A stretch of 11,961 bases of DNA from an uncultured Collinsella sp. (GCA_900754275.1 CAAECF010000060.1:1-11961), one strand, 5' to 3'; positions 1 to 8,078 are shown, counted from the first letter of the stretch. Translations and numbers: made by a program. Notes: generated from the letters alone by a model not told the origin.

Positions 1-1762
1 GAACGGAGTTACCAAAGGCGGATACTACGTGTCCGCCGTTCACGCCCGCGCCGGGGCCCATGTCGATCACATAGTCGGCAGCACGAATCGTATCCTCATC
101 ATGCTCGACGACGATGACGGTATTGCCGATATCGCGTAGGCGCTCAAGCGTCTTGATCAGGCGCTCGTTATCGCGCTGATGGAGGCCAATCGATGGCTCG
201 TCCAAAATGTACAGGACACCCATGAGGCCGGCGCCGATCTGCGTTGCCAGGCGAATACGCTGGGCCTCGCCTCCGGAAAGCGTCGCCGAGGCACGATCGA
301 GGGTCAGATAGTCGAGTCCGACATCGACCAGAAAACGCAGGCGCTCCAGGATTTCCTTGACGATGCGTCCGCCGATAAACTGTTGGCGCTCGGTGAGTTC
401 CAGGCCCTCAAAAAACTCGAGCGACTCACGGCACGACAGACAACAAACCTCGTAAATGGACTTGCCGCCCACGGTGACGGCGAGCATCTCGGGGCGCAAA
501 CGAGCGCCGTGGCAGCTCGAGCACGGCTCCTCGCGGATGTACTTCTCCAAGCGCGCCTTGGTGTTCTCATTCGTCGTCTCGGTATAGCGCTCGTACAGGA
601 TATTGCGCACACCCGAGAACTTGGTGTCCCACTGGCTGCGGCGCCCATCGAGCTTTTGATAGTCGACCGAAATCTTCTGGTCGCCCATGCCGTCTAAAAA
701 CGCACGACACACCCGCGGAGGCAGATCCTCCCACGGCGTATCGACGCTCACCTTAAAGTGTTTGCAGACCGCAGCGAAAATCTGCGGATAGTAGTTAGAG
801 TTGCCAAACAGGCTGCCAAAGACCCCGTCGGCGATCGACTTCGAGGGGTCTTCGATTAGGGCCTCGGCATCGACCGTCTTCTTAAAGCCCAGGCCATCGC
901 ACTCGGGGCACGCGCCATAGGGCGCGTTGAACGAGAAATCACGCGGCTGCAGGTCATCGATGGAGTGTCCATGCTCCGGGCACGCTAACGCCAGCGAATA
1001 CTCCAGCAACTCGCCTTCGGTCCCCTCGGGAGCGTCGCGGTCGGGCAGCAAGTATACGTTCACATTGCCGTGCGCCAGCGCAGTCGCCTGTTCAACGGAC
1101 TCGGCAATACGGCCCAGCGAGTTCTCGCGAATCACGATGCGGTCGACCACGACCTCGATATCGTGCTTGAATTTCTTATCCAAATCGATAGGGTCATCAA
1201 GCGAGCGAACCTCGCCGTCGACACGCACGCGGCTAAAGCCCTCGGCGCGAAGGTCCTCAAACAGCTTGGTGTACTCGCCTTTTCGCCCGCGCACCACCGG
1301 TGCCAGCACAAACGCGCGGCGGCCCTCCCCCGCCGCCAGGACCTTATCGGCGACCTGGTCGGTCGTCTGGCGCTCAATGACGCGGCCGCATTCGGGACAG
1401 TGCGGGGTGCCCACACGGGCGAACAGCAGACGCAGATAGTCATAAATCTCGGTTACGGTGCCAACCGTCGAGCGAGGGTTTTTAGATGTCGTCTTTTGGT
1501 CGATCGACACCGCCGGCGAAAGGCCGTCGATTGAATCCAAGTCGGGTTTGTCCATCTGGCCCAAGAACTGGCGCGCATAACTCGAAAGGCTCTCGACGTA
1601 TCGACGCTGGCCCTCGGCATAGATAGTGTCGAATGCCAGCGAACTCTTGCCCGAGCCAGAAAGACCGGTAATGACCACGAGTTGGTCACGCGGAATGGAA
1701 ACATCGATATCACGGAGGTTGTGCTCACGAGCGCCGCGAATAACGATAGAGGAATCAGACAT
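1..1762 (-). CDS. uvrA: UvrA, excinuclease ABC subunit A (N-terminal 587 residues, cut by window edge)
   Basis: ATPase that scans DNA for bulky lesions with UvrB and loads UvrB for nucleotide excision repair in the cytoplasm. Reading leftwards from ATG at 1762, the frame stays open to the edge (587 codons). Visible motifs: Walker A GLSGSGKS at residues 33-40; the early UvrA signature around residues 54-140 ([20 protein letters not shown], then CPECG); a first zinc site with C261, H264/H266, C285 and C288; ABC signature [10 protein letters not shown] from residue 495; Walker [14 protein letters not shown] with D521/E522; then the D-loop/H-loop part [11 protein letters not shown]. The second zinc finger and the second ATPase half lie beyond the left edge (family length about 940-980). 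The start is supported by AAGGAG five bases upstream (1768-1773 on the plus strand). It is divergent from the LtaS-like gene. The His in the first zinc site is the actinobacterial variant as I recall it. Confidence 0.97.
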   Translation of the reverse strand, partial: MSDSSIVIRGAREHNLRDIDVSIPRDQLVVITGLSGSGKSSLAFDTIYAEGQRRYVESLSSYARQFLGQMDKPDLDSIDGLSPAVSIDQKTTSKNPRSTVGTVTEIYDYLRLLFARVGTPHCPECGRVIERQTTDQVADKVLAAGEGRRAFVLAPVVRGRKGEYTKLFEDLRAEGFSRVRVDGEVRSLDDPIDLDKKFKHDIEVVVDRIVIRENSLGRIAESVEQATALAHGNVNVYLLPDRDAPEGTEGELLEYSLALACPEHGHSIDDLQPRDFSFNAPYGACPECDGLGFKKTVDAEALIEDPSKSIADGVFGSLFGNSNYYPQIFAAVCKHFKVSVDTPWEDLPPRVCRAFLDGMGDQKISVDYQKLDGRRSQWDTKFSGVRNILYERYTETTNENTKARLEKYIREEPCSSCHGARLRPEMLAVTVGGKSIYEVCCLSCRESLEFFEGLELTERQQFIGGRIVKEILERLRFLVDVGLDYLTLDRASATLSGGEAQRIRLATQIGAGLMGVLYILDEPSIGLHQRDNERLIKTLERLRDIGNTVIVVEHDEDTIRAADYVIDMGPGAGVNGGHVVSAFGNSV

Positions 1763-1823
1763 GGAAGCTCCTTGCCTCCTATTGCATCGAATCATACTGC
1801 CGATGAGTTTAGCGCACTCGACA

Positions 1824-1837
1824 CGCACAGATGTTCG
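1824..1837 (-). promoter_or_regulatory. candidate LexA (SOS) box upstream of uvrA
   Basis: Read on the minus strand the site is CGAACATCTGTGCG. It matches the actinobacterial/Gram-positive LexA half-sites CGAAC-N4-GTTCG at nine of ten positions and lies 62-75 bases before the uvrA start. uvrA is a classical SOS gene, so the position makes sense. No clear -35/-10 pair was assigned; TATGAT (plus-strand 1791-1796) and TAAACT (1806-1811) on the minus strand are possible -10 elements just downstream. Function is inferred from resemblance and position only. Confidence 0.45.
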
Positions 1838-1955
1838 TAATACAAGATTCGCAGACCTTTAGCTTTGCGTATCGGGCGCTTTGTTTCTCGAAATGCCGTG
1901 GAAAGGTTACAGTAATCTAATACTGAACTTAATTTGCTGTACCAGAGGAACGTCC

Positions 1956-4109
1956 ATGACCGAAGATATCCCCCTTGAAATCACTTCGAGCGACATGGCC
2001 AATCTGCCCATATTCATCGCCGTCCTTATCGTGGCCGCCGTCGTCGTGCGCGTGTATTTTTCAATCAAACGCAACGAAAAGCCACCCATTGCCCGCGTCT
2101 TTTGGTGCGCGACGCTCCTCATCCCGCTCGGCGTGGTAGCTGCATGGATTACGAATCAATCGCTCGTAAATGAGGGCAGCTCCCTATGGGTCCTTTCTTA
2201 TTCGGCGCTCGGTGCTGCCGCCGTCATGCTTCTTGTCGAGCCCTTGGTTTCGGGACTTATCGACCAAACCGACCTTGCGACGGGAACGGTTGCCTGTATT
2301 TGCCGCGACATCCTTGTCATCGCCGCTGTTTCAGCGCTCTCGTTCGTTTCAATCGAAATTGCCTGCAACGAAACGTTCTATCGCATTCCCGCCAACTCAT
2401 TCGGGTTTTCCGTCGGGTTGCTCGCGACGGTTCTGCTCTCCCTTTATTTGCTGGGACAGCGTCATGGAGGCGTCATGGTCCTCGTGCCCGTCGTCTGTTG
2501 CGTCCTTGGCATTGCCGAGCACTTCGTCATAACGTTTAAAGGCGAAGCCATCCTGCCAAGCGATATCTTGGCCCTTGGCACCGCAATGGAAGTGAGCGAG
2601 GGATACGAGTTTACCTTTACCGCCGGAATCGTAACCTCTCTCGCCCTGCTGGAGATTTCCCTGGGGCTTCTTTCGCTCATCCGACCGCGAAAGCTCCGTA
2701 CGCCCACCCATGTCTTCCCCGCTATCGCCGCTAACCTCTGTGCTTTTCTGCTAGTGACCGTTGTGGGGCTCTCAGGCTTTTCCAACATCGACTTGGAGCA
2801 GGCGCTGGATTTTGGATTTGACCGTTGGCAGCCCATCACCACGTATGCGTCTCAGGGTTTTATCACTTCGTTCACCGAAATGGTCAACGAGTTGCCCATT
2901 GAGAAGCCCGAAGACTATACGCCCGATGAGGCGCAGAGCATCGAGCAGGAGCTCGCCGCCGTCTACGACAGCACATATGGCTCGAGCGAACAGCGCGCGG
3001 CGGCCGTTGCCCAGTTCAATGAAATCAAGCCGACGATTGTTGCCATCATGAACGAGAGTTTTAGCGACCTTTCGTGCTTTGAGCAGCTCCAGGCGGCCGG
3101 GTACTCCGGCCCCGCATTCTACAACTCGCTTCCCGACACACTTGTTCGCGGCACCATGCTCGCTTCGGTCGCCGGTGGCGGAACGGCGAACTCCGAATTC
3201 GAATTTTTGACCGGAGCGACAACGGCCTTTGTCGGATTAGGCAAGATCCCCTATCAGCTGTATCAGATGAATGGCGTAAACAGCCTGGCAAAGGACCTTA
3301 AAGAGCTTGGGTATACCACTACCGCTATGCACCCGCAAAACCCCGTCAACTACCATCGAGATAAAATCTATCAGCAGCTGGGCTTTGGAGACTTTCTTTC
3401 AATCGGCGATTTCGAAGGTGCGCCCTATTACCATGCCGGCGTATGCGACTACGCCACCTACGACAAGATACTCGACCTGCTTAGAACCGACGAAGCGCCG
3501 CAGTTCATCTTTGACGTCACGATGCAAAATCACGGCGGCTACGACTATGGCACCGTTCCCGCCGAAGAGCTGACAAACTATTGGGTCGAGGGAGCCAGCG
3601 AAGGCGCCAACAGCGCGCTCAACACCTATCTCACCTGCATCAACGCATCCGACCGGGACCTCGAGTACTTTATCAACGAGCTCCGCAACATCGGCAGACC
3701 GGTTGTTCTTGTCTTTTTTGGCGACCATCAGCCGAGCGCCGCAACGACTCTCAACGACGAGCTGTACCCTCAGGAAGATACGGCAAGCCACGCTTTCCGT
3801 ATCTATCAGTCGACATATCTCGTCTGGGCTAACTATGAGATCGCCGGCAATACCGAGCTCAACGTCTACGACACCGTCGGGGCAAACGAGATTGCAGCCA
3901 TTACCCTTAATAAGATCGGCGCCCCGCTCACCAATTACCAAAAGGCCCTGCTTGCGACAAGGTCAGATGTGCCCACCATCAATGTCGCCGGCTATCTCGG
4001 TGCCGACGGGCTGCGCTACGACTTGGAATCGGAAGACAGCCCCTACGCCTCGACGATCGACAAGCTGCAGCGCATGCAATACCTCGAGTTCGCCAGCAAA
4101 GTTCAGTAA
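1956..4109 (+). CDS. LTA synthase family membrane protein (alkaline phosphatase/sulfatase fold)
   Basis: A 717-residue membrane enzyme of the LtaS/MdoB group (COG1368, sulfatase domain), which normally moves glycerol-phosphate from phosphatidylglycerol onto a cell-envelope acceptor outside the membrane. The first 275 residues hold about eight hydrophobic segments (near 16-36, 47-66, 78-100, 116-136, 147-167, 172-193, 222-242, 253-273). The extracellular catalytic domain follows, about 355-650. Likely metal and catalytic residues are all present: E367 in NESFSD, nucleophile T410 in GGGTANSEFEFLTG, H459 in MHPQN, R468 in YHRDK, H526 in MQNHGGYDY, and D590-H591 in FFGDHQPS. The start at 1956 was chosen over an in-frame ATG at 1881 because AGAGGAA (1944-1950) sits just before it and the extra 25 residues are unlike the family. 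Stands alone as a transcription unit, divergent from uvrA. The exact polymer made (lipoteichoic acid, another glycerophosphate glycopolymer, or a phosphoglycerol-decorated glycan) cannot be read from the sequence. Confidence 0.88.
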   Translation: MTEDIPLEITSSDMANLPIFIAVLIVAAVVVRVYFSIKRNEKPPIARVFWCATLLIPLGVVAAWITNQSLVNEGSSLWVLSYSALGAAAVMLLVEPLVSGLIDQTDLATGTVACICRDILVIAAVSALSFVSIEIACNETFYRIPANSFGFSVGLLATVLLSLYLLGQRHGGVMVLVPVVCCVLGIAEHFVITFKGEAILPSDILALGTAMEVSEGYEFTFTAGIVTSLALLEISLGLLSLIRPRKLRTPTHVFPAIAANLCAFLLVTVVGLSGFSNIDLEQALDFGFDRWQPITTYASQGFITSFTEMVNELPIEKPEDYTPDEAQSIEQELAAVYDSTYGSSEQRAAAVAQFNEIKPTIVAIMNESFSDLSCFEQLQAAGYSGPAFYNSLPDTLVRGTMLASVAGGGTANSEFEFLTGATTAFVGLGKIPYQLYQMNGVNSLAKDLKELGYTTTAMHPQNPVNYHRDKIYQQLGFGDFLSIGDFEGAPYYHAGVCDYATYDKILDLLRTDEAPQFIFDVTMQNHGGYDYGTVPAEELTNYWVEGASEGANSALNTYLTCINASDRDLEYFINELRNIGRPVVLVFFGDHQPSAATTLNDELYPQEDTASHAFRIYQSTYLVWANYEIAGNTELNVYDTVGANEIAAITLNKIGAPLTNYQKALLATRSDVPTINVAGYLGADGLRYDLESEDSPYASTIDKLQRMQYLEFASKVQ

Positions 4110-4169
4110 GCCCGCCCATTCGCTTGGGCCCATCGTATTGCAAGCACGCTCGGCCCAAACGCATCGCAA

Positions 4170-4199
4170 ATGACTCCCGCTCGCAAACGAGGGTACAAT
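4170..4199 (+). promoter_or_regulatory. candidate sigma-70-type promoter for the mrp unit
   Basis: ATGACT (4170-4175, four of six matches to TTGACA) is followed after 18 bases by TACAAT (4194-4199, five of six to TATAAT). Transcription would start near 4206 and give a leader of about 50 bases before the mrp start at 4255. The upstream in-frame ATG at 4198 overlaps this -10 element, which argues against it as a translation start. Confidence 0.5.
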
Positions 4200-4218
4200 G
4201 ACGCTCGTGTCACATCGC

Positions 4219-4232
4219 GGGGCCCCGGCCCC
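4219..4232 (+). repeat. GC-only inverted repeat in the mrp leader
   Basis: The 14 bases GGGGCCCCGGCCCC form an inverted repeat (GGGGCC/GGCCCC), able to fold as four or five G-C pairs with a loop of four to six bases. It lies after the candidate promoter and ends ten bases before the Shine-Dalgarno AAGGAG (4243-4248). It may be a 5' stabilising stem-loop or a site affecting translation; no function is shown. Confidence 0.45.
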
Positions 4233-4254
4233 AGCATATACAAAGGAGTCATAC

Positions 4255-5085
4255 ATGGGTTGCGAACACGCACAGGCCGCCGGCGGACAAACGTCGCCGT
4301 CGCAATTTGAGGAGAACACGCTGTCCGAGGTCAAGCGCGTCATCGCCGTGCTTTCCGGCAAGGGCGGTGTCGGCAAGTCATTTGTCACCGGTGCCATCGC
4401 CACCGAGCTTGCCCGTCACGGCCACAAGGTCGGCGTCCTCGATGCCGACATCACCGGTCCCTCTATCCCCAAGATGTTCGGTATGAGTGGACGCCACGTC
4501 CATGCCCTTGGCAACCTTATGCTGCCCGAAATCTCCGAGCACGGCGTCAAGGTCATGAGCTCCAACCTGCTGCTCCAAAACGAGACCGACCCCGTCCTTT
4601 GGCGCGGTCCGGTCATCGCAGGCGCCATTAGGCAGTTCTGGAGCGAGACCTCGTGGGGCCCCATCGACTACCTGCTGGTCGACATGCCTCCGGGAACAGG
4701 CGACGTCGCGCTCACCGTCTTCCAGTCGCTGCCCGTCGACGGCATCGTCATCGTCACGAGCCCGCAGGATCTGGTCTCGATGATCGTCGCCAAGGCGGTC
4801 AACATGGCCGAGAAGATGAACGTCCCCATTCTGGGCATTGTCGAGAACATGAGCTATATTGAGTGCCCCGACTGCGGCAAGAAGATCGAGGTCTTTGGCA
4901 AGAGCAAGCTCCCCGAGGTCGCAGAGCGCTATAACCTCGACATCTTGGGGCAGCTTCCCATTAATCCGGCACTCGCCGAGGCCTGCGATAAGGGCGAGGT
5001 CGAGACCGCGCTGCCCGATGGCATGTTGCCCAAGGCAGTCTCTGCCGTCGAGGCTATTACCCCGCACGAGACCGACGAGGCCTAA
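4255..5085 (+). CDS. mrp: Mrp/NBP35 (ApbC) family Fe-S cluster carrier P-loop ATPase
   Basis: A 276-residue cytoplasmic ATPase of the Mrp/Nbp35 group, which binds a [4Fe-4S] cluster between subunits and delivers it to target proteins. The deviant Walker A GKGGVGKS is at residues 35-42, followed by DADITGPSIPKMFG (switch I region), the Walker B-like LLVDMPPGTGD, the NMS element in VENMSYIECPDCG, and the cluster-binding pair C204-x2-C207. There is no N-terminal MIP18/DUF59 domain, so it is the short form common in anaerobes. The start at 4255 has AAGGAG six bases upstream; an in-frame ATG at 4198 would add 19 residues but lies in the likely promoter. Its TAA is directly followed by the GTG of the next gene with no gap, so the two are probably co-translated. 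The N terminus carries one cysteine (C3). Confidence 0.93.
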   Translation: MGCEHAQAAGGQTSPSQFEENTLSEVKRVIAVLSGKGGVGKSFVTGAIATELARHGHKVGVLDADITGPSIPKMFGMSGRHVHALGNLMLPEISEHGVKVMSSNLLLQNETDPVLWRGPVIAGAIRQFWSETSWGPIDYLLVDMPPGTGDVALTVFQSLPVDGIVIVTSPQDLVSMIVAKAVNMAEKMNVPILGIVENMSYIECPDCGKKIEVFGKSKLPEVAERYNLDILGQLPINPALAEACDKGEVETALPDGMLPKAVSAVEAITPHETDEA

Positions 5086-6357
5086 GTGAACGCGAGCGCC
5101 TTCTATGACGTCCTGGTAATCGGCGGCGGGGCTTCAGGCCTCGCCGCCGCCATTACGGCCGCACGCGTTGGCAAAAGCGTCTGCATCGTTGAGCGCGATG
5201 TCGCCTGCGGCCTTAAGCTCCTTGCGACCGGTAACGGCCGCTGCAACCTCTCCAACGAATCGATCGATCCTCAGCGGTATAACCACCCAGCATTCGTCAC
5301 ATCCGTCATGGGCCCCCAGCCCGAACAAGAGCTTATGGGTTTCTTCTCCTCGCTGGGTATCATGACAACCTCCGAGGAAGGCCGGCTGTACCCGCGCTCC
5401 CTTCGCGCCGAATCGGTGCGCGACGCGCTTCTCAACGTTTGCGACCGCCTAGGTATCACCTTAATCTGCGGAGCCTACGTTGCCTCGGCGCACAAAGCTT
5501 CCGAAGGCTGGGCACTCCAAATAGACCGTCCAGCGCGGGCGCTCAAGGCAAAAAAGCACGACGACCGAAAATCGGAGCTCCGCTCGCTTCGGAAAGCGCT
5601 CGCTGATGTCCCTCGCAAGAACGTGGCCCTGCAGGCACATGCCGTAATTATCGCCACGGGCGGCAACCCCACCGGTATCGCCGATACGTTTCGCCTCCCC
5701 CTCACTTCGCTGCGCCCCATCCTCTGCCCCGTATCGGCAACGGTCTTTGGCGATCGGGCGGCGCTCAAGACGTTGGATGGCCTGCGCGTCCGCGCCCGCT
5801 TGACGCTCGCCCGCAATCATAATGAGCTCTGGCACGAAGACGGTGAAGTGCTGTTTCGAACCTTCGGTATCTCGGGCGTCGCTGTCTTCAACCTCTCTCG
5901 TCGTATCCAGCACGGCGATACGATCCTGCTCGACGTTTTCCCCGACCTCTCCAAAGACGAGTTGCTCGATACGCTCAACCGGCGCGTTGAGCTGCTCGGC
6001 GGCTTTTCGCCCCGCGATCCCCGTTGGCTCGACGGCATGCTCGCCCCGCAACTCTCCCGCGTCGTCTGCACAGCGTTCGAGCAGTGCCATCCAGGCTCCA
6101 ACGATGTCATCCACCTGGTCTCGATCCTCAAGCACTTTAAGTTGCTCGTCAAGGGAACAGCCGAGGAGCGCTCAGCGCAGGTCACGCGTGGTGGCGTATC
6201 TGTCGAGAGCATCTCAACACCCAGCCTACGCGCGCGCAGCGTTGTCGACGCCCCGCTTTACGTCTGCGGTGAAGCGCTCGACATCGACGCCGATTGCGGA
6301 GGCTTTAACCTTGCGTGGGCCTGGATCTCGGGCATTCGCGCTGCAAGCAGCCTGTAG
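5086..6357 (+). CDS. HI0933/BaiN-family FAD-dependent oxidoreductase (variant)
   Basis: A 423-residue flavoprotein of the HI0933/YhiN/BaiN family (COG2081). The N-terminal Rossmann motif VIGGGASGLAAA (residues 11-22) binds FAD; the family hallmark KLLATGNGRCNLSN is at 44-57; a second dinucleotide-fold motif VIIATGG is at 187-193; and the C-terminal FAD motif is CGEALDIDADCGGFNLAWAW at 394-413. Members are NAD(P)H-linked reductases of mostly unknown substrate; BaiN of Clostridium scindens has been reported to reduce bile-acid intermediates, but that does not fix the substrate here. Two oddities: a lysine/arginine-rich stretch at about 148-179, and a shortened segment after ATGG where relatives carry a glycine-rich TGSTGDGY-like loop. 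The start is GTG, with GAGG (5077-5080) five bases before it inside the end of mrp. Substrate not assigned. Confidence 0.87.
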   Translation: MNASAFYDVLVIGGGASGLAAAITAARVGKSVCIVERDVACGLKLLATGNGRCNLSNESIDPQRYNHPAFVTSVMGPQPEQELMGFFSSLGIMTTSEEGRLYPRSLRAESVRDALLNVCDRLGITLICGAYVASAHKASEGWALQIDRPARALKAKKHDDRKSELRSLRKALADVPRKNVALQAHAVIIATGGNPTGIADTFRLPLTSLRPILCPVSATVFGDRAALKTLDGLRVRARLTLARNHNELWHEDGEVLFRTFGISGVAVFNLSRRIQHGDTILLDVFPDLSKDELLDTLNRRVELLGGFSPRDPRWLDGMLAPQLSRVVCTAFEQCHPGSNDVIHLVSILKHFKLLVKGTAEERSAQVTRGGVSVESISTPSLRARSVVDAPLYVCGEALDIDADCGGFNLAWAWISGIRAASSL

Positions 6358-6367
6358 CCGCGCAGTC

Positions 6368-6373
6368 TATAAT
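6368..6373 (+). promoter_or_regulatory. candidate -10 box for the COG2509 gene
   Basis: A perfect TATAAT ten bases after the stop of the upstream flavoprotein gene. Initiation would fall near 6380, just before the hairpin at 6388. I see no convincing -35 hexamer at 16-18 bases upstream, so this rests on the -10 alone. Confidence 0.4.
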
Positions 6374-6387
6374 CAAAAACGCATTCG

Positions 6388-6420
6388 GGCCGTCTGGGAT
6401 ACCGGACGGCCTCTTTCTTG
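6388..6420 (+). terminator. hairpin with partial U-tail: terminator or leader stem-loop
   Basis: GGCCGTCTG (6388-6396) pairs with CGGACGGCC (6403-6411), a nine-pair stem with one T-G wobble and a six-base loop, followed by TCTTTCTTG. It has the shape of an intrinsic terminator for the upstream mrp-flavoprotein unit with an interrupted U-tract. If the TATAAT at 6368 is used, the same hairpin instead sits at the 5' end of the next transcript. Confidence 0.6.
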
Positions 6421-6437
6421 CCTCTAAGGAGACCTCG

Positions 6438-8078
6438 ATGATCGAAATCACCCAAGTCAACGCGTCGCTCGATGAAGCCGACGATGAAAATGCCTGTCTC
6501 ATTGTTGGCAAGCGAGTCGCCAAGCACGTCCTACGTTGCAAGGACTCCGAGATCAAGTCCATCGAGCTCCACCGCAAGTCAATCGACGCTCGCAAAAAAC
6601 GAGACGTCCATTTTATCCTGAGCTTTCGTGTTGAGCTGACTAGTCCCCACCTCGAGCGAGAAGCGGTCGACAGCGTTGCCGAGCGTGACCGCTCGCGCGT
6701 ACGCGCGATAGAAGACGATGAGCCTTCATTCCCCTCCCCCGCCTCCGACGTACCTCAAGAACGCCCTGTCGTTGTCGGCGCCGGATGCGCCGGCCTTTTC
6801 GCTGCGCTTACGCTCGCCGAAGCAGGTCTTAAGCCCTTGCTCATCGAGCGCGGCGACCCGGCATTTCGCCGCTCGCAGGCGATCGACCTCTTTCTAAAGG
6901 AGCGCATCCTCGACCCCGAGAGCAATATCCAGTTTGGCCTGGGCGGCGCGGGGACCTTCTCGGACGGCAAGCTCAATACGGGAACCAAAAATCCCGCCCA
7001 TCGCCTTATCCTCGAAACCTTCGTCGAGGCGGGTGCGCCCCGCGATATTCTGTGGGATGCCAAGCCGCACATTGGCTCCGACATCCTTCCCACGGTCGTC
7101 ACCGCTATATCCCAGCGCATCGAGCAGCTCGGAGGTGTCGTCCGTTATCGAACGAAGCTCGTCGACATTCGCATCGACGCGTCTGGCGCCATCACCGGTA
7201 TTGATGTCCAATCGTCCCAAGACACCGCTTGCGAGCCAATCGAGACAAAGCACCTCATCCTCGCCTGCGGGCATTCTGCTCGCGATATTTTTGAGCTCCT
7301 TAAGGACCACAACGTGGTCCTCGCACAAAAGACCTTTGCCATGGGCGTTCGCATCGAGCATCCGCAGCGCGACATCGACCGAGCCCAATTCGGAGCCTCG
7401 GCGGGACATCCTGCCCTCGGAGCAGCCCCCTACAAGCTCGTCGCCCATCTTCCCAACGGCCGCAGCGTGTTCTCGTTTTGCATGTGTCCCGGCGGGCAGG
7501 TTGTCGCCGCCTCTTCCGAGCAGGGCCACTTGTGCGTCAACGGCGCCAGTCTCAATGCCCGCGACGGACGCAACGCAAATGCCGCCCTGCTCGTTAACGT
7601 CACGCCTGAGGACCTTCCCAACGATGACCCACTCGCCGGCATCGAGCTCCAGCGCGCCTGCGAGGCGGCCGCCTACCGCCTGGGCGGTTCCAACTGGAAC
7701 GCACCGGCACAGCTCGTCGGAGATTTCCTCGCAGGACGCGCCAGCAAGGCGCCCGGAAAGGTAAAGCCCACCTATCCGCTCGGTGTGACCTGGACGGCAA
7801 TTGACGAAGCCCTGCCGCAGCATATCGTCGAGTCGCTCCGCCTGGGACTTCCCCTACTTGGAAAAAAGCTACGAGGCTACGACCGCTCCGATGCTGTCCT
7901 TACCGGCGTGGAGACTCGCTCGAGCTCACCGGTCACCGTCACCCGAGACCGAACATGCCATGCCGTGTCGACCCCGGGCCTCTACCCTTGCGGTGAGGGA
8001 GCTGGATATGCCGGCGGCATCATGAGCGCCGCCACCGACGGCATCCGTTGTGCCGAAGCCCTGATCGCAGACCTCTAA
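6438..8078 (+). CDS. COG2509-family FAD-dependent dehydrogenase
   Basis: A 546-residue flavoprotein of the uncharacterised COG2509 family (NAD(P)/FAD-dependent dehydrogenase). Residues 1-105 form the usual N-terminal cap domain (KHVLRCKDSEIKSIELHRKS, RVEL), followed by an acidic linker with serine and proline. The FAD-binding motif VVVGAGCAGLFAA covers 111-123. The family hallmark follows (ERILDPESNIQFGLGGAGTF, then SDGKLNTGTKNP, FVEAGAPRDIL and PHIGSD). Near the C terminus, PCGEGAGYAGGIMSAATDG is the second FAD contact. Length and motif order are normal. The start at 6438 is set by AAGGAG six bases upstream (6426-6431); an in-frame ATG at 6315 would lie in the previous gene. It follows the mrp-flavoprotein pair by 80 bases containing a hairpin, so it may be its own unit. 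The substrate is unknown for the family. Confidence 0.88.
   Translation: MIEITQVNASLDEADDENACLIVGKRVAKHVLRCKDSEIKSIELHRKSIDARKKRDVHFILSFRVELTSPHLEREAVDSVAERDRSRVRAIEDDEPSFPSPASDVPQERPVVVGAGCAGLFAALTLAEAGLKPLLIERGDPAFRRSQAIDLFLKERILDPESNIQFGLGGAGTFSDGKLNTGTKNPAHRLILETFVEAGAPRDILWDAKPHIGSDILPTVVTAISQRIEQLGGVVRYRTKLVDIRIDASGAITGIDVQSSQDTACEPIETKHLILACGHSARDIFELLKDHNVVLAQKTFAMGVRIEHPQRDIDRAQFGASAGHPALGAAPYKLVAHLPNGRSVFSFCMCPGGQVVAASSEQGHLCVNGASLNARDGRNANAALLVNVTPEDLPNDDPLAGIELQRACEAAAYRLGGSNWNAPAQLVGDFLAGRASKAPGKVKPTYPLGVTWTAIDEALPQHIVESLRLGLPLLGKKLRGYDRSDAVLTGVETRSSSPVTVTRDRTCHAVSTPGLYPCGEGAGYAGGIMSAATDGIRCAEALIADL

Noticed and set aside
1881..1955. 25-residue N-terminal extension of the LtaS-like protein
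   Set aside because: AGAGGAA at 1944-1950 points to ATG 1956, and 1881 lacks a ribosome site.
4124..4158. TTGGGCC...GGCCCAA inverted repeat after the LtaS-like gene as a terminator
   Set aside because: Only seven pairs, a 21-base spacer and no U-tract; not convincing as an intrinsic terminator.
4378..5067. 229-codon open frame antisense to mrp
   Set aside because: Same codon-register shadow as elsewhere in the window; no recognisable product.
5461..6135. 224-codon open frame antisense to the BaiN-like gene
   Set aside because: Same-register shadow of a GC-rich gene.
6894..7823. 309-codon open frame antisense to the COG2509 gene
   Set aside because: Its codons are exact reverse complements of the sense codons. 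In this register stops arise only from TTA, CTA or TCA in the sense gene, all rare here. No family motif or ribosome site is seen.
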